From: Prauserella halophila
Lineage (GTDB): Bacteria > Actinomycetota > Actinomycetes > Mycobacteriales > Pseudonocardiaceae
DNA: 64,000 nucleotides
Assembly (NCBI RefSeq): GCF_024171895.1
Contig: NZ_JAMTCQ010000009.1
Span: forward strand, 471,318 to 535,317
Direction of reading: 5' to 3'
In this document: positions 62,339-64,000 of the stretch, piece after piece
Layout of the letters: each line of letters begins with the position of its first letter
Position numbering within the stretch: position 1 is the stretch's first letter
The notes under the pieces: generated by a model
What the model was told of the DNA's origin: nothing
The model's database searches: none
The model's input: only the letters and a program-made list of their open reading frames with translations
Translations under genes and position numbers: made by a program

Positions 62339-63286
62339 GTGATCCGGACCATGCGTCGCCCCCTCGCGTTGTTCACCGCCCTGCTCGCAGGCCTTGTGCT
62401 GGCCGGATGCGGTTCCGGGCCGAGTCAGGTCCATTCGGCGGCCATCGTCGGTGACCGGTCGGTGCCGCTCGACGACGTGCAGCAGGAAATCGACTGGCTG
62501 CTCGACAACGTGGACCAGGCACAGCAGGCACAGCGGCAGGGCAAGGTTGACTTGTACGCGCGCGAGGTCGTCCGTGGCCGCGTGATCCACGAACTGGCGC
62601 AGATCGCAGCGAAACGGGAAGGTATCCGGGCCGACCGGTCCGAGGTCGACGAGCTGATCCGGGGCAGTGGTGGCGCCGACGAGGTGTCCCGCTCGGCCGG
62701 TGTCGAGCCCGACCGGGTACGTGATGTCGCCTCGGACCAGGTCGTGTTGCAGGAGCTGGCACGCAAGTACCTCGGCAGGCTCTCGGTCGATCTGCTGGGC
62801 ACCGTGATCACCGGTGACGAGCCCGGAAACAGTGCCAAGGAGAAGGCGACCGCGCTCGGCAGGCGGATCGCGGACGATCCGGACCGTGCGCGGGCGACGG
62901 TTCGTGAAGCGGGTCATCAGCTGGTCGACGAGGAGCTCGACTTCGCCGAAACGCTCCAGAACGACCCGGAACTGGCGACCACCGCGGTGTTCGGATCGCA
63001 GGAGGGCACCGTCGTGGTGATCCAGCCGAGCCGGCAACAGGCGGGCTGGCTGGTGGGCCTGGTGTCCGAGCGGCGGACCGGCGGGCAGGCGGATGCGGCC
63101 GAGCCGCAGGTCAATCCCGAGTACCTCTACTTCGCAGGCCTTCGGATGCTGCAGCCGATCGCGGAGGAGGCCGGGGTACGGATCAACCCGCGCTACGGAG
63201 TGTGGGACGAGGCTGCGTTGTCGCCGGCTCCGAATGAGGACGAGTTGGCCGGGAGGCTGTTGCGGTCACGTACCGTGAACTCATGA
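62339..63286 (+). CDS. SurA-like lipoprotein
   Basis: Predicted lipoprotein of 315 residues. The signal peptide RPLALFTALLAGLVLAGC has a lipobox. A SurA N-terminal chaperone-like region follows (AAIVGDRSVPLDDVQQEIDW, then REVVRGRVIHELAQIAAKRE and ADRSEVDELI). No parvulin domain signature is evident, so it is likely a chaperone-type protein outside the membrane rather than a prolyl isomerase. The start is GTG 62339, or ATG 62351. It overlaps mazG by ATGA. Confidence 0.8.
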   Translation: MIRTMRRPLALFTALLAGLVLAGCGSGPSQVHSAAIVGDRSVPLDDVQQEIDWLLDNVDQAQQAQRQGKVDLYAREVVRGRVIHELAQIAAKREGIRADRSEVDELIRGSGGADEVSRSAGVEPDRVRDVASDQVVLQELARKYLGRLSVDLLGTVITGDEPGNSAKEKATALGRRIADDPDRARATVREAGHQLVDEELDFAETLQNDPELATTAVFGSQEGTVVVIQPSRQQAGWLVGLVSERRTGGQADAAEPQVNPEYLYFAGLRMLQPIAEEAGVRINPRYGVWDEAALSPAPNEDELAGRLLRSRTVNS

Positions 63287-64000
63287 CCTGGCGATCGGCG
63301 ACGGTGGTGCTGTGCAGTCCGGCGCTGCCGGATCATGTCCCCGCCGCTGCGCTGAGCGTGGTCCGTGGGGCGGAGCACGTCTACGCGGCCGCAGGGCTGC
63401 CGGACGGTCTGCGGGCGGCACTGGATGCGAAGCCCGCGCCGCATCCCGACGAACTCGCGCGGCAGAGCGGTGTGGTCCTGGTGTCCGCGGACGCCGGCGA
63501 ACCCGGCGCTGCGGAACTCATCGCAGAAGGCGCCACGGTGATCGACGCCCCGGCGCCGCCGCTCGAACGGGCCGTCGAGGTGATGGACCGGCTCCGCTCG
63601 CCCGGCGGATGTCCGTGGGACGGGGCCCAGACGCACGAGTCGCTGGGCCGCTACCTCGTCGAGGAGACCTACGAACTGCTCGAGGCCATCGAGGACGGCG
63701 ACCGGAACGCGCTTCGCGAGGAACTCGGTGACGTGCTGCTGCAGGTGCTGTTCCACGCCCGCGTCGCGGCCGAGGACGGGGCCGACGCGTTCGACATCGA
63801 CGAGGTCGCGACCCAGTTGGTGACGAAGCTCGTCGGCAGACATCCGTACCTGTTCACCGGCGAGGACCGGGTCGATTCGACCGAGCAGCAGCAGGTGACC
63901 TGGGAAGAGCGGAAACAGCAGGAGAAGCAGCGCGAATCGCTTGTGGACGGGGTCGCGCTCGGGCAGCCCGCCGCCGCGCTCGCGGGCAAGCTCGGTCAGC
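63283..64000 (+). CDS. mazG: MazG nucleoside triphosphate pyrophosphohydrolase (partial)
   Basis: All-alpha NTP pyrophosphohydrolase that clears non-canonical or oxidised nucleotides; the 3' end is beyond the window. An N-terminal domain of about 95 residues (VVLCSPALPDHVPAAALSVV) precedes the MazG core, as in mycobacterial MazG. The core has MDRLRSPGGCPWDGAQTHES and the metal-binding LVEETYELLEAIEDGD, then REELGDVLLQVLFHARVA. The ATG at 63283 overlaps the SurA-like gene stop. 239 complete codons are visible. Confidence 0.93.
   Translation, partial: MTWRSATVVLCSPALPDHVPAAALSVVRGAEHVYAAAGLPDGLRAALDAKPAPHPDELARQSGVVLVSADAGEPGAAELIAEGATVIDAPAPPLERAVEVMDRLRSPGGCPWDGAQTHESLGRYLVEETYELLEAIEDGDRNALREELGDVLLQVLFHARVAAEDGADAFDIDEVATQLVTKLVGRHPYLFTGEDRVDSTEQQQVTWEERKQQEKQRESLVDGVALGQPAAALAGKLGQ

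Overview
The window is high-GC DNA from an actinomycete. The likely group is Pseudonocardiaceae or a close relative, judged from gene content and order rather than from any database match. Pointers are frequent GTG starts, a DUF222/13E12 HNH gene, EspG and PPE-like proteins of a type VII secretion locus, DUF3558-type lipoproteins, three eukaryotic-type Ser/Thr kinases, RpfB and protein O-mannosyltransferase. From about 24.2 kb to the end, the gene order (pmt, rsmI, pabB, metG, tatD, rpfB, ksgA, ispE, FadD-like ligase, pth, rplY, prs, glmU, TetR, mfd, SurA-like lipoprotein, mazG) follows the Mycobacterium tuberculosis Rv1002c-Rv1021 region as I remember it, with several insertions.

Layout. 0-6.7 kb: phenylacetate upper pathway (paaI divergent from paaZABCDE) with PaaR-like operators between them. 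6.7-11 kb: accessory stretch with an IS3-type transposase tail, a DUF222-HNH gene with a candidate SOS box, a short repeat array, and an AT-richer island of four small genes: two paralogous two-helix membrane proteins around a glycine-rich hydrophobic peptide, then a GRAM/PH-like protein. 11-18.9 kb, minus strand: trpS followed by two tandem receptor kinases, and an AfsQ1/AfsQ2-like two-component system with a GerMN-like lipoprotein. 19-24.2 kb: a polysaccharide deacetylase lipoprotein, an internally deleted ISL3 element, prpE, and a kinase with an N-terminal membrane domain and C-terminal catalytic domain.

24.2-36.7 kb: pmt and rsmI are separated by an ESX-type cassette (alpha-helical protein, DUF3558 lipoprotein, PPE-like protein, EspG) and a gene broken by three frameshifts. 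Then come pabB, a DUF4185 protein, a GH25-like protein, a DrrAB-type ABC exporter and its PadR regulator. 36.7-45.5 kb: metG with a repeated upstream element, tatD, rpfB with a long structured leader, ksgA, a SAM-I riboswitch with a 30-codon leader ORF and a degenerate MetN-NIL protein, a Phd/VapC pair, and ispE. 45.6-64 kb: an ABC-F protein, a fatty acyl-AMP ligase-like enzyme, a DivIVA-like repeat protein, pth-rplY, prs-glmU, a TPR-like/GGDEF protein, tRNA-Gln, an acyl desaturase with a palindromic operator and TetR, mfd, a 10-bp tandem repeat, a SurA-like lipoprotein, and mazG cut by the window end.

Most genes overlap by ATGA or GTGA within operons (paaZABCDE, trpS-kinases, afsQ-like set, glmU-prs, SurA-mazG). 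The least explained parts are the small membrane-protein island at 9.3-11.0 kb, the SAM-riboswitch/uORF/degenerate ATPase unit at 42.3-43.7 kb, and the intergenic repeats. No search was run. Family calls rest on motifs read by eye.
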